Assembly: GCA_018350325.1 (NCBI GenBank)
Contig: JAEVLN010000010.1
Span: forward strand, 1,240,001 to 1,304,000
Direction: 5' to 3'
Length of the DNA: 64,000 bases
From: Globodera rostochiensis
Lineage: Eukaryota; Nematoda; Chromadorea; Rhabditida; Heteroderidae
Part shown: piece after piece, positions 53,041 through 64,000 of the stretch
Layout of the letters: every line of letters starts with the position of its first letter
Position numbering within the stretch: the first letter of the stretch is position 1
The notes under the pieces: generated by a model
Seen by the model: only the letters and a program-made list of their open reading frames with translations
Told to the model about the DNA's origin: nothing
Databases searched by the model: none
Made by a program: the position numbers and the translations under genes

Positions 53041-56000
53041 GCGGAATTCCTGTCACTTGTGCAAAATTGTAATTAATTCAGCTCCAACCGAAAGTGAACG
53101 TGCCATGCCGGTTTTCCTTGTGCTAGATGACCGCTGCATAACGCACGGCAAATTTTTGGATTGATCACCGATTTGTGTGTACGAAGAAGTCCTTTCATCC
53201 AGGGAGCGCCGTCCCTATTACACCCATTAATGTTAAAATTATTAAGGAACACAATTTAATAATAAAAAAGACACAATTTTAACAAATAAATTAGAGCAAA
53301 GCGGCGGCATTGGCATTTTAAGGAAATTCGGCATCGGAATTAAAAGAGACATTATTCCGGTCCCGGGCTAACAGATAAAAATAAAGTTTTTTTAAGTATT
53401 GAAAAACCCGGTATTATTTATGGGGAATTTCAATCCAAAAAGCAGGCATTCAGTCTCATTCCCAATTCCGCTCTACTCTAATATAAATATGACAAAATAT
53501 CTGATGGACAAAATGTCTGATCGCGACAGACCTTTGGTCGATTAGACATTTTGTCCATTAACGTTTTGATGTTGCGCCGTATTTTCTAAAAATGAAAGGA
53601 ATACTTTTTGAGATCATTGAGTGCTTTCAGCAATCGTGTGCTTATTCACTTTTTTTGGGAATAGGACGATCTTATCATTTTCGTATCAAATATGTTTTTT
53701 AAAAGCATGTTGAATATATTCATTTGAATTTTTCCACCTCCACAAAATTCTTTGACATTTTGCTCTTGCTAAATCCAAAATCAGTAGAATTTGTCGATGT
53801 AAAACGTTGCATGGAGTTTTGTGGTAAAGTGTCATTGTCAATTGGCCGAGCTGACGTAGAACGTTGCAAGGAATTTCGCGGTAAAACCCCATTGTCAATT
53901 GACCGAGCTGACGTAGAACGTTGCAAGGAGTTTGGCCGCGTTAACGCATTGTCCAATCCAAAATCAAATCCAAAATTATTAGACTGTGTCGATGTAGAAG
54001 GTTGTATTTGCCGCGTTAAAGTGTTATTGTCAAGTCCAAAATCAAATCCAAAACTATTAGACTGGGTCGATGTAGAAGGTTGTATTTGCCGCGTTAAAGT
54101 GTTATTGTCAAGTCCAAAATCAAATCCAAAACTATTAGACTGGGTCGATGTAAAAGGTTGTATGGAGTGCCGCGTTAAAGTGTTATTGTCAATTGGCCAA
54201 GCTGACGTAGAACGTTGCAAGGAGTTTGGCCGCGTTAACGCATTGTCCAATCCAAAATCAAATCCAAAACTATTAGACTGGGTCGATGTAAAAGGTTGTA
54301 TGGAGTGCCGCGTTAAAGTGTTATTGTCAATTGGCCAAGCTGACGTAGAACGTTGCAAGGAGTTTGGCCGCGTTAACGCATTGTCAAGTCCAAAATCAAA
54401 TCCAAAATTATTAGTCTGTGTCGATGTAGAAGGTTGTATTTGCCGCGTTAAAGTGTTATTGTCCAATCCAAAATCAAATCCAAAATCAGTAGAATTTGTC
54501 GATGTAAAACGTTGTATGGAGTGCCGCGTTAAAGTGTTATTGTCAAGTCCAAAATCAAATCCAAAATTATTAGCCTTTGTCGCTGCTGAACGTTGTATAG
54601 AGTTTTGCTGTAGAGTTTGTGACATATCGACACTTTCCGTCCTCGACGCAATTTGTTCGGAAGCGATGCCCAATGAATGCCGTGGCTATCAAATAAAAGT
54701 AAATCCAAAAAATGCATTTTTCGAATTTTGGTTTTACAATATCATTGTGCCTGCCTATTATTAAGAAGAATTTTGTACTTGTTTGCCAATTCATAATAAA
54801 ATTTTACTTTTTAAGTAATTATAATTTGTCCCACCTCTATTAAGCCTTTGTGCATTTGTCTATTCTCATATTCATCGTCCCTAAACGAAATTGATCGCTG
54901 TTCAAAGCAGTCATTATTGCCCTTTGGTGAAGGCAAATAATCGTTGATTTTTTCCTTTTTCTTGTTAAATTTAAACAATTGCTTCAACTTTTCTGTTTTG
55001 CTTTTGCCCTTATCCCGTAGACTCGGCTAAAATTTAATGAATTTTTCATTGAAAAAATTAAATTAATATAAAAAAGAGTGAATTATTTAAACATATTCAC
55101 GCTAGAGGGGGGCATTTTTGTACAAAATCCAAGATTAATGCCAAATTTAAAACGGTAAAATGGTAGAAAGCATTCAGAACATTCCGGCACTCCACCTTCG
55201 GATTTGACAATCTATCAATGCCATTGCCGTCATCATCGTCGTCCTCATAAATGGTGGAGCATTGGTTCAATTTAGCTGAATTTTCCATGGTATTGATCGC
55301 CGCCTTCACCGCAACCCATCCAGTCAATTCATCCAATTTTCGGCATGCCTAATATTTAAAATATTTTTTTTTGTTTTTGCTTTTATTTGTTGTAAAATAA
55401 AATAAGAAAAGTCAAGTCCAACACAAAAAAATCTGATCACACGCAATCTGACCATAGTTTTGGACAACGACAACTCAGATCATAACAATAGTGATGTGAT
55501 CTTTATTAGTTCATACTCAAAATTAGAAAAAAGAAATAAATTTGTCAACAGTTCAAAGATAAATTCTTTGAAAAACCGTAGAAAAAAATTTCATCACACA
55601 AAAATTGTTCAATAAAATACCTCCTTTCTCAGTTCATAATCTTTGTAGGGTTTTCCGGTGATTGGGTCCCAAGTTGGTAAAAGTTGTTCGCATGCATTTT
55701 CCTCTGGTATATAATTCAAAAACTTATCACTAAGTTCGGCATTTTTTGCCAGTTTTTTCTCATTACTTTTGCCTTTAAAACTCGAAAATTGCTTTTTAAA
55801 ACGCTCCTTCAAACTGTTTGATCGTGGAATGTTTTTTTGAATCTGCTTCAAGTCCGCGCAAAGTTGCTCCTGAATTTTTTTGGTCTCTGTTATTCTTTTT
55901 TCGTCCAAATTTTTCATTTTTTCTTTGTCTTCAAAAGCTTTGATCGTGTTCTCTAATGATGGTGACCAACTGTTGTTAAAAGACAACGAAGGCTAGAAAT

Positions 56001-56804
56001 TAAATTTTATATCATGGACTATAAAAAGAAATTGTCATTAAGCTTCAAAAGTTGAGCTTATTATATGTAATTTTTATTGGGTTTTGGTCCAACAGAATTT
56101 TTTTGGTGGGGTTGTGAAGTGTACATATGTGTAAAAAATTTTATGACAAAATTTTTAGGGGTGAATTTATGTTAAGGAATTTTCAAAAAATGCAATTTTT
56201 TTTTTTTGCGAATTCTGTTTCACTTAATGGGGGGAGGGGACAGCGGTGCCGATAGGCGCCGCCAGGGAAATTTTTTCAATTTTTGATGGCAATTTGTATC
56301 TAGAAAATTGGTCCAAAAATTACGGATGTTGCAAAACAAATGGGTTCACCTATTTGCAACCAAAATTTTAAAAAATGCGAATTTTTTTTAAGAAATCCGG
56401 AAAAAATTTTTCTAAAGACCACAAAAATCCGCATTTCAAATCCTTATTGGACTTTTCAAAAACCACAAATGAGGAAAAATCCGCAGATAACAACCCTGGG
56501 TTAGGCTCACCTAAACCGCTAGTATAGTACTAAAACTTGCCATCTTCTCAGGATCATTTGTGTCGTTCATTTTAACAGGTCGTCCCAAAAACAGTGGTCC
56601 ACTACGAGTTCGGACCAACATTGATCTAGAGATTGCTCTGGGCTGCATTGGTCGTCGTCGTTCTCCATCCGAAGAGCTTTGATCGCTACTGGATTGCGGC
56701 GAGTCATCAAATGGCACATCGCTAATGGACTGCTGCACCAATACAATGATTAGGAGGAATACGAGAACTGAAATAATTATAAACAATTAAAAAAACATTT
56801 AAAG

Positions 56805-57240
56805 ATTAGGAAGACGAGAATTGAAAATAATTATAATAAAGGTTAATTTAAAAAACATTTAAAAATTAGAAAGACGAGAACTGAAAATAATTATAAAATT
56901 AATAAATAAAACATTTAAAGATTGGGAAGACGAGAACTGAAAATAATTATAAAATTAATAAACAAAACATTTAAAGATTAGGAAGACGAGAACTGAAAAT
57001 AATTATAAAATTAATAAACAAAACATTTAAAGATTAGGAAGACGAGAACTGAAAATAATTATAAAATTAATAAACAAAACATTTAAAGATTAGGAAGACG
57101 AGAACTGAAAATAATTATAAAATTAATAAACAAAACATTTAAAGATTAGGAAGACGAGAACTGAAAATAATTATAAAATTAATAAACAAAACATTTAAAG
57201 ATTAGGAAGACGAGAACTGAAAATAATTATAACAATTTTA
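56805..57240. repeat. 56-bp tandem repeat carrying eight copies of the exon-2 splice acceptor
   Basis: Eight units in intron 1 of copy B. On the gene's strand each reads ATAATTATTTTCAG followed by TTCTCGTCTTCCT, exactly the acceptor and first 13 nt of exon 2 of this gene family, then AATCTTTAAATG. Using a decoy would give a short peptide and a stop. Copy A has only one decoy (about 47949), so the array expanded in copy B. Confidence 0.9.
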
Positions 57241-58662
57241 ATAATAAAAAAACATTTAAAAATTTACATGCAACATTTTGGTGATGCGTCGTCATAAATG
57301 GCGGCAATAAATGCATTAGGTTAGTTTCTGAAAAATATATATTTATTTAGCCGAATTTAAATGTTTTTTCAACTTATAATCAAGCGAAGGTGAATTGAAA
57401 TACCTATGTTAAACTTAAATTATAATCGTAAAGCTGAGTTATTTTATTTGCAGAAAATTTATGAAAAGAATATTTCCAATCAATTTTTAGTGTGATGGCA
57501 TAATGGAATTATAATGTGGAGATAAAATGTTGAGGAAATTTCTGTTAGAAAAAGCAATATATTTATTCTTGGCGAATATATTTTTTATCAGCAAACTGAC
57601 GACAGAAGATAATCAATCATAAACGGCAAAAAAAGTGGATAAGTTTGGTAAAATAAAATTTCCCGGAACGGGCACAGCGTTTTCAAAAAGTACGGGACGG
57701 AAATCCCGTACCGGGAATCCCGTCCTTTTCCCATTCCCGTACTAATCCCGTTCAATTCTTGACGGGAATCCCATCTTTTTCCCGTTCCCGTACTAATCCG
57801 GTTCAATTCTTGACGGGAATCCGTATTTTTTCGACGCAGAATCCCAAACGGAGGCCGAAGGCGGTAGAGGATGTCGAAAATGGTGATGTTCTTTTAAACG
57901 TTTTCGCCAAATTCATAAGTCAGAAATTTGCGCGCCATAATACAGGGACTCCAGCAGGTGTTCCGTACGTTTTGCCACCTTATGTTTGGCGCTAGGAGAA
58001 TTGCGCACCGTGAAAAAAAAATAGCAATATGGGGGGGGCCTTTTAGTCAACATTTTCAAAATATTTATTGTTGTGTCCGGTACACTACACTTGTTTTAGC
58101 CCCGGGTTATGGTCTAGTAACTTTGTGAAGAAACTTGGTGAAGAGTTTATTAAATAAAAGCAAAGTAAATTGGATCGTTTGGGGAATTGTGAGAAAGAGT
58201 GGGAAGTGAAAAAAGGTGAAGTGATGTTTTTCAGCAAAGCTTAAATAGTGACATTCATTGGGGAGGGGCCGAGCAGAAGGGCTTTACACAAATTGTTGTT
58301 GGGCACTGTTTGGCAGTGCCAGAATGAGGATTGGGATGGGTTGATGGATTTAGGGGATGGGAAGGGAAGATTTGTGGGATAGGAACAGAAGGGACGTTGA
58401 ACAATAAACCGATGGAGTTGCGGATCCAGCATTTATATCTCCGAAAAAATAGTCTGAATATGTTATTTGATATGCTTGATTACGAATTCGTCAATAAAAA
58501 ATAAAATTGAGAATTTTAAGTGGTTTAAGCCACCACCTTGGCTGTTCGATAGGCGTAGGCCTAAGCCACCCTGAGTTTAGGGGCTCAATCAGCGCATCAA
58601 ATAAAATAATTTCAGACAATTTTGTATAAAAATATTTTGCGCAATTCTCCATACATTGTGAC

Positions 58663-59027
58663 CAGTGTACTGCGATTTTGGGGCTTTTGTGCCTAATGCC
58701 TATTTGTGCCTATTTCGACATTTTCATGCCTATTTCGACATTTTTGGCAACTTTTTTCAGGATTTTGAGATATTTTGAAAAAATGCCAAAAATAAAGGCA
58801 AAAATAGCAAGCACAAAAAAATATTTTCAAAAGTACCATCACATGTAGCAAAATTTCGAGAGCCTTCGTTTTCGGCATACAAAAACCTTTTTCAGACAAT
58901 CGGCTGTTAAACATTTTATTTGCCTATTTCACGGTTTTTGTACCTATTTGGTACCTATTTTGGCATTTTTTTTTCTCATCTATTAGGTGCCTATTTTGCA
59001 ATTTTTCGTGCCTAAAAGTGCCAGCCC
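58663..59027. mobile_element. hAT-like non-autonomous element made of TGCCTATTT words
   Basis: Left end CAGTGTACTGCGATTTTG, right end AAAGTGCCAGCCCTG, roughly inverted and compatible with hAT termini. The inside repeats GTGCCTATTT and TTTCGACATTTT. No clear target-site duplication and no transposase. Confidence 0.45.
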
Positions 59028-59085
59028 TGGTACTAATGATAAAAAGTTTTGAATGGAATGGGTAATAAATGTTCAGCAACAACAT

Positions 59086-59208
59086 TCACTTTTTAAAAAT
59101 ATTTCTTTCTGGTCGGCTTAGCAGCTTCTTCTGAAGCAGTGCCCAATAGCGCGCGCGGTCCAACTGAACGTCGGTATCATCGCTCAATGCTTGCAGAAAA
59201 TGCACCAT
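59086..59208 (-). CDS. Orphan C-terminal exon-like frame
   Basis: Frame open from upstream of 59208 to a stop at 59086, reading MVHFLQALSDDTDVQL, then RARYWALLQKKLLSRPERN. Composition and codon use look like real protein, and an acceptor-like TTTTTAAATACAG lies about 120 bp upstream near 59315. I find no first exon, so this may be the last exon of a gene or a remnant. No family recognised. Confidence 0.3.
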   Translation of the reverse strand: MVHFLQALSDDTDVQLDRARYWALLQKKLLSRPERNIFKK

Positions 59209-60565
59209 TGACGGATTTAAATTTTTGATTTTGTGATTTTAGTTTAATAAAAATGTTAATGAGATAGTCCAATCAAACGCGATTGAATTGTGCCGACGGC
59301 ATAAATGGTTGACTGTATTTAAAAAGTTAAAATGTGAAATGAATTAATATTTAAAAATCATAAATTTAAAATCTTGGATGTTGTCAGATCAATAAAATAT
59401 AGTCAGATTCCTGATCAGTAGGTATCGGATTTATATGCTTCAAAAACTTGCACAAATCACCAGTAGGGTTTTTGTAACTTTATTCAAATCATGTTGAATG
59501 TTTTAAAATTTTGCACAAAAATACTTCTGAGCAAACCAAGCATTTATGCAAAATTTCAAATTTTTTTTTGCCCAATTACCTATAAATTTTTTACAAAATC
59601 CTCATAAGTCGTTTTTATTCCTTAATTCTCAAAAATTTGAACCGATTCAAAAAAGGTCGAGCGTGCTAATATTTTTGCTTGTTCATCGCTTTGGCACTTA
59701 AGAGAGCTTATAAAAGCGATTTTGGGTGATTGATGGTTAAAAAAATCAAAAATCATAGACTGTCAAAATTAGATGTTGTCAGATCTTAAAATATTATCAG
59801 ACTCGTGATCAGCACCCTTTTACGTCACCGCTGGACAGGTTTCTGGAAGTTAATTTGTTTTCACGCAATTTTCTCTTAGCCTATAGCAAACTTAAAATTA
59901 ATTTCCTACCAAACTATGTTTTGCTTTGAGGCATGTTTTACAGCAATTCTTTTGTTGAGTAAATAATTGATTTTGGATAATTTTTTTTTTTTTTGCTCAT
60001 TGTTAACAAAGAATTTAAAAGATATTTTGGTCCTTTGTGCGTAAACTAGAGTTAGTCGCGACCGGTCGGGTAATTCTCGGTTTTTAAATCCAGGTCCCGG
60101 TTTTTAAAAAATCCGAATCCCGGATCTCGTCCCGGGGCTAACCGAAAAAAAGTACACCTCAAATATAATTTTCAAAAATTTTCCCGCAGGTGGTTGCAAA
60201 ATCTCTTAACAAATTGAGGAGGCAATTGAAATTGAACAATAACATTTTGTATCCCGGAAATACATGTTTATGCTTTAGTTCTCAACATAATCAAAAAAAA
60301 AACAGAAACATTACAAAGCCAAAGTGCAAAAATATAACAAATGCGTAAAATTACTGGAAACTACTCAAAAGAAAAAGCTGTAATTTGATCAATTTCAGGT
60401 AAATATTGTTGATCTAAAATTTATAATGAATTTAAAAAACTAATTTTCAAATTGTTGCTTTTTTTTTAAACGCTCCATTAATAAAATTCGAATAATTTTG
60501 GCACTTTTTGTGTGTAGGACTAAAGCTGAAACAAATAAAATGGATGGATTGTCATCGCTCAAAAA

Positions 60566-63500
60566 CTAAATGTTTTTTGAATCCTTTTTTGGAAGCTGCT
60601 GCTCATATAACCATGTCCAGTGGGCGACCACTTTGTCGCGCAGTTCAACCAACGCTTTGTTAAATTCTTCACCTAACTGCCCTTTGAATGTTCTGTTCAG
60701 CGAGTCGAGGAGATCAGTTTTCTCGGCCTTGAACTTTTCTTTGGAATCTATCATATTTTCTCTGATTTTTAGATTTTGTTCGCGATCCTTAATGTAAAAA
60801 AAAAAAATTACTTTTTCATCCATAATGTAAATAAATATAAAGAATTTTTTTTATTTTGCAAAAAGTATGGATTCCATGTCATAAAATCTTTTGCGTTTTG
60901 TTTTGTGATTTAAAAAATTTGCAATAAAACCAAATTCCGAAAAGAGTCGATTTTAACATCCCTAAAATACACCGATCGCCTTATTAATCACCTAAAACCA
61001 CTTAATTAGCTATAATGAGCGGTCGGTGTCAACTCGGCGCCGCACAACTAAGCGCCGACACGTTTGAGATTTGCTATAATCAGCGGTCGGTGTCAAAACC
61101 GTACAACTCAGCGCCGACACGTTTGAAACATTTGATCTTAAATCAAAATAATCTTGGTACATTTTTCTCCAAAAAGTTATACGCTTAAGTGTTTGAAAAT
61201 CTTCTGTATTTTGTGCCAACCTGGCAAGGCAATTATAACTTCTTAAGATTAAGTCGATCGGACTAGCTCTTTATTTTTATACTATCTAGAAGCACAATGC
61301 TTTCCGAATGGTACCAAGATTGTTTGATTTTGTTACCATAAAATGTTAGTGTTTCTTGTCGGCGCTGAGTTGTTCGGCGCCGAGTTGACCCGACCCAATA
61401 ATGAGTACATCAAGACTGCCGCTGTCACTTGTCTTTAACAAAAGGTTTTGCAGAATCAGCAATTGGAGTTCATAATTGACGCTTCGGCACATTGCCAAAA
61501 TATTTTTCTTCACATTTTTATCAGCCATACAAAGCATGCCAGTCCGAAGGACGTCCCATTGTACTGTGTTTATAATTGAATCCTAAAAATAAAATGTGTT
61601 CATAGTGGCATTTGACGAGAACGGCATTGCCTGCGGGAAAATTAGGGGGATTCCCTCAAATTTTAGATCGAATGTTCGTATTCGGGTTAGAAGTTTAGAA
61701 ATGATCGAAATGGAGTTTAGTTTTGGTTCGCCGAGAAAAAAAACTTTTGAAAACATTTTCCTAGAGAAGAGAAAAAAATAATTTTGACAAAGAAATCATT
61801 TTTCGGAAACAAACTGCGAAAGAGGACATAAGCGTGGAAATCTTGCTACAAGTTTCACAAAAATAGGACAAACGACAAAATGTTCGGGTCCCAAAAAATG
61901 GATGCAAAACTTGCGCAAATTGTTCATCGATGGAAATTTGGGTACCAAATTAAAAAATATATATGCTGAAATAAAAATTTTTATAAAAATTAAAATTTTA
62001 TACCTTAAAAATGTATTCTTCATCAGCTTTCTTATCAAAGAATTCAGCTCCAACCGAAAGTGAACGTGACCGCCGCAAAACGCACGGCAAATTTTTGGAT
62101 TCAGCACCGATTTCTGTGTACGAAGAATGCAATTCGATATGATTGTCCACGGAGCGGCGTCCTCCCTATGCATAATTTACAACAATTAATATTAAAATAA
62201 TAATTTCAGTATAAAAAGGCACACAATTTAATAATAAAAAGATACAATTTAACAAAATAAATTAGTGTAGAGCGGCGGCATCGGCATTCCGGTCCAAGAG
62301 AGGGGCCAACTCACATTTCAAGAAAATATGGCAACCGGCTCCAAAAATATGGCATAGGGGTCAAAAATATGGCACTTTTATGGCATCAAAAAAACAATTA
62401 AAGGATTTCAGTCCCAAAAACAGACATTTTTCAGTCTCAATTCCGGTCCCGTTCTAGTGTAAATATGACAAAAAATCTGAAGGACAAAATGTCTGATCGC
62501 GACAGACCTTTGGTCCATTAGACATTTTGTCCATTAACGGTTTGATGTTGCGCCGTATTTTCTAAAAAAAATGAAAAGAATACTTTTTGAGATCAGTAAG
62601 TACTTTCAGCAATCGTTTGTTTATTCAGTAAAAAACTGAAACTTTTTGTTCGGGATTAGAATGGCATCTTGACATTTTCTTAGCAGTATTTTTTTAAATA
62701 AAATATTGAAAACATTTTTTGCATTATGAATATGTTCATTTTGAATTTTCCCACCTCCACAAAATTCTTTGGCATTTTGCTCTTGCTAAATCCAGACATG
62801 GAGTGCCGCGTTAAAGTGCCATCAAAATGAGTAGATTGTGTCGATGTAGAACGTTGTATGGAGTTTCGCTGCAACGTTTGTGACTTATCGACACTTTCCG
62901 TCCTTGACACAATTTGCTCAAAAGTTTGGTCCAATGAACGCCGTGGCTATCAAATAAAAGTAAATCCAAAAAATGCATTTAGGTATCAGATTTTAATTTT
63001 ATATTTTAATTTGGCTTCTTCTCAAATACTAATTAATTCTATTTTTATATGATGATTTCGAAGTAGATTTAAAGCTTTTTCGCGTATTATTTAGTATTTT
63101 TGAAAAACTGAAAAATTTAAAAACAGGCCAACTATCAGGAACATCTCACCTCAAATATTTATCGCTGACTATTTCTGCTCGACATTTCTCCCCATAAAAT
63201 TTTATGCAAAAGTTCCATTTTCGTGTTTTTGTTTGAAATTATTAAAATTCTACATCTATGTATAAAGATGCATTATTTTTCAAATTTATTGTGTGCATTT
63301 TTTCAAATTTTGGGCAAAATGCCAAAATTCAAAATCAACAAAAAATTTGCTAAAATATTCAATTTGAAACCAGTCAGTCCAAAAAGGCTCAAACAAACGC
63401 GAAAATGCATTTCCGTACCGTATTCTTTAAGCATAAAATTATGTAAAAACATAAAAAAAATCCGTCTTTACTAATCTACAAGGAACAAAAGATCTAGGTT

Positions 63501-64000
63501 AAAGTTTTTTGTTTTTACTAAAAATTATTTTTAATATTTTAAATTTCGTCTGTAAAGATTATTTTAGTTTATAACAATGTGCCTGCCTATTATTAAAAAG
63601 TATTTGTATTTATTTTGCCAATTCATAATAAAATTTTACTTTTTAAGTGATTATAATTTGTCCCACCTCTATTAAGCCTTTGTGCATTTGTCTATTCTCA
63701 TATCCATCGTCCCGAAACGAAATTGATCGCTGCGAATTGCACTTCAGTGAAGGCAAATAATCGTTGATCTTTTCCTTTTTCTTGTTAAATTTAAAAAATT
63801 GCTTCAACTTTTCTGTTTTGCTTTTGCCCTTATCCCGTGGACTCGGCTAAAACTGATTTTAAATAAATGCCAGATTTGGAAAATTGGCAAAAAACATTTT
63901 TCTGATTTTGCACACGGTTGGTGCCGGATGCGCGGCCGGGAGATGTTTTTTAATGAAATTTTCATTGGCAAAATTAATTTAATATAAAAAAGAGTGAATT
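60566..64000 (-). CDS. Large unrecognised repeat-bearing protein, tandem copy C (5' end outside window)
   Basis: Exons 5-9 are present and in phase: 63846-63667, 62946-62755, 62165-62004, 61582-61409, 60787-60566. Exons 1-4 must lie beyond 64000. Exon 5 encodes PSPRDKGKSKTEKLKQFFKF. Exon 6 is short, 64 codons, with only one TLTR unit and one STSTQS unit. Exon 7 lacks ten codons found in copy A (between LRRS and RSLSVGAEFF). Exon 9 carries an extended charged helix (KEKFKAEKTDLLDSLNRTF) before the invariant VELRDKVVAHWTWLYEQQ. No stop or frameshift is seen, so copy C looks functional. Family unknown; see copy A. Confidence 0.6.
61630..61662. repeat. Intron 7 minisatellite, copy C (single unit)
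   Basis: One unit only (GGGAAAATTAGGGGGATTCC) at the position occupied by about four units in copy A and nine in copy B, preceded by the same GACGAGAACGGCATTGCC. Confidence 0.7.

Larger units (their letters stand above)
50494..57316 (-). pseudogene. Large unrecognised repeat-bearing protein, tandem copy B (frameshifted)
   Basis: Exons 57316-57268, 56767-56517, 55992-55621, 55348-55196, 55026-54835, 54685-53738, then damaged exon 7 (about 53208-53060) and exon 8 (about 52778-52590), and intact exon 9 (50697-50494). Exons 1-6 are open and in phase. Exon 6 is expanded to 316 codons, alternating NNFGFD/SFGFDFGLDN blocks with TLTRxxxQPSTSTQ blocks. Exon 7 has lost its end (no FDKDADKEAIFK) and runs into TGA. 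Exon 8 has a one-base deletion after GACGTGCTT and stops at TAA 13 codons later. The C-terminal exon keeps its frame (VELRDKVVAHWTWLYEQ). The copy may still make a truncated protein ending after exon 6 or 7. Confidence 0.6.
57320..60240. other. Intergenic region between copies B and C
   Basis: 57660-57840 repeats CCCGTACCGGGAATCCCG words. 58518-58575 is a small TTAGGC-word stretch. 58663-59027 is a hAT-like element. 59086-59208 holds an orphan exon-like frame. 60050-60140 is a CCGGTCGGG word repeat. Around 58090-58440 a GC-richer block has open frames but no recognisable domain. Confidence 0.4.

Noticed and set aside
53724..54764. 346-codon open frame on the plus strand
   Set aside because: It is the reverse of exon 6 of copy B. 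The repeats are multiples of three, so all frames stay open, and the minus frame has the conserved splice borders and homologues in copies A and C.

Overview
The window is eukaryotic and almost certainly from a nematode. It is AT-rich, with short introns (often 45-60 bp) that end in TTTCAG-like acceptors. It carries families that are nematode-typical or nematode-restricted: a class-T serpentine chemoreceptor (Srt), an SXP/RAL-2 protein, an HSP12-type small heat-shock protein, glycine-rich secreted peptides after a Lys-Arg site, and a TIL-domain inhibitor. Dispersed repeats are built on TTAGGC, the nematode telomere word. Several genes encode small secreted proteins, including a RING-H2 protein with a signal peptide. 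That would fit a parasitic, possibly plant-parasitic, species, but this is only a guess. No gene could be matched to a species.

Layout. 0.9-2.3 kb: a secreted protein with three helix-turn-helix modules and a decayed inverted partial copy. 3.2-4.7 kb: a ~105-bp satellite. 5.4-7.2 kb: a secreted, unrecognised gene with a frameshift. 10.3-13.1 kb: a seven-exon IL-17-like cytokine gene. 13.9-15.4 kb: the HSP12-type gene. 15.7-18.3 kb: an Srt pseudogene; its intact inverted twin is at 35.3-37.6 kb. 18.5-21.3 kb: two tandem glycine-rich peptide genes. 22.6-23.8 kb: a Ser/Thr-repeat plus TIL-domain gene. 24.9-25.9 kb: SXP/RAL-2. 26.9 kb: a MATH-like exon. 28.3-30.3 kb: a secreted RING-H2 gene with an inverted pseudogene copy. 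31.1-32.5 kb: a phospholipase A2-like gene lacking the calcium loop. 33.3-34.5 kb: a Thr-rich, Cys-rich secreted protein. 39.4-39.9 kb: a small secreted unknown.

41.8-64 kb is dominated by three head-to-tail copies (A, B, C, all on the minus strand) of a large nine-exon gene family that I do not recognise. Copy A lacks one exon, copy B is frameshifted, and copy C runs off the window. The repeat-bearing exon 6 differs greatly in length between copies (192, 316 and 64 codons). Intron 1 of copy B holds eight tandem decoys of its own exon-2 splice acceptor. Intron 7 holds a copy-number-variable minisatellite.

Between and inside genes lie many small non-autonomous transposons and compact elements made of one repeated word (CCGGT, CGAGAC, CCCCGAC, TATCCG). 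They are mostly in introns and are probably spliced out. Gene models were assembled by eye from reading frame, splice sites and phase. Most close exactly in frame; uncertain junctions are stated.
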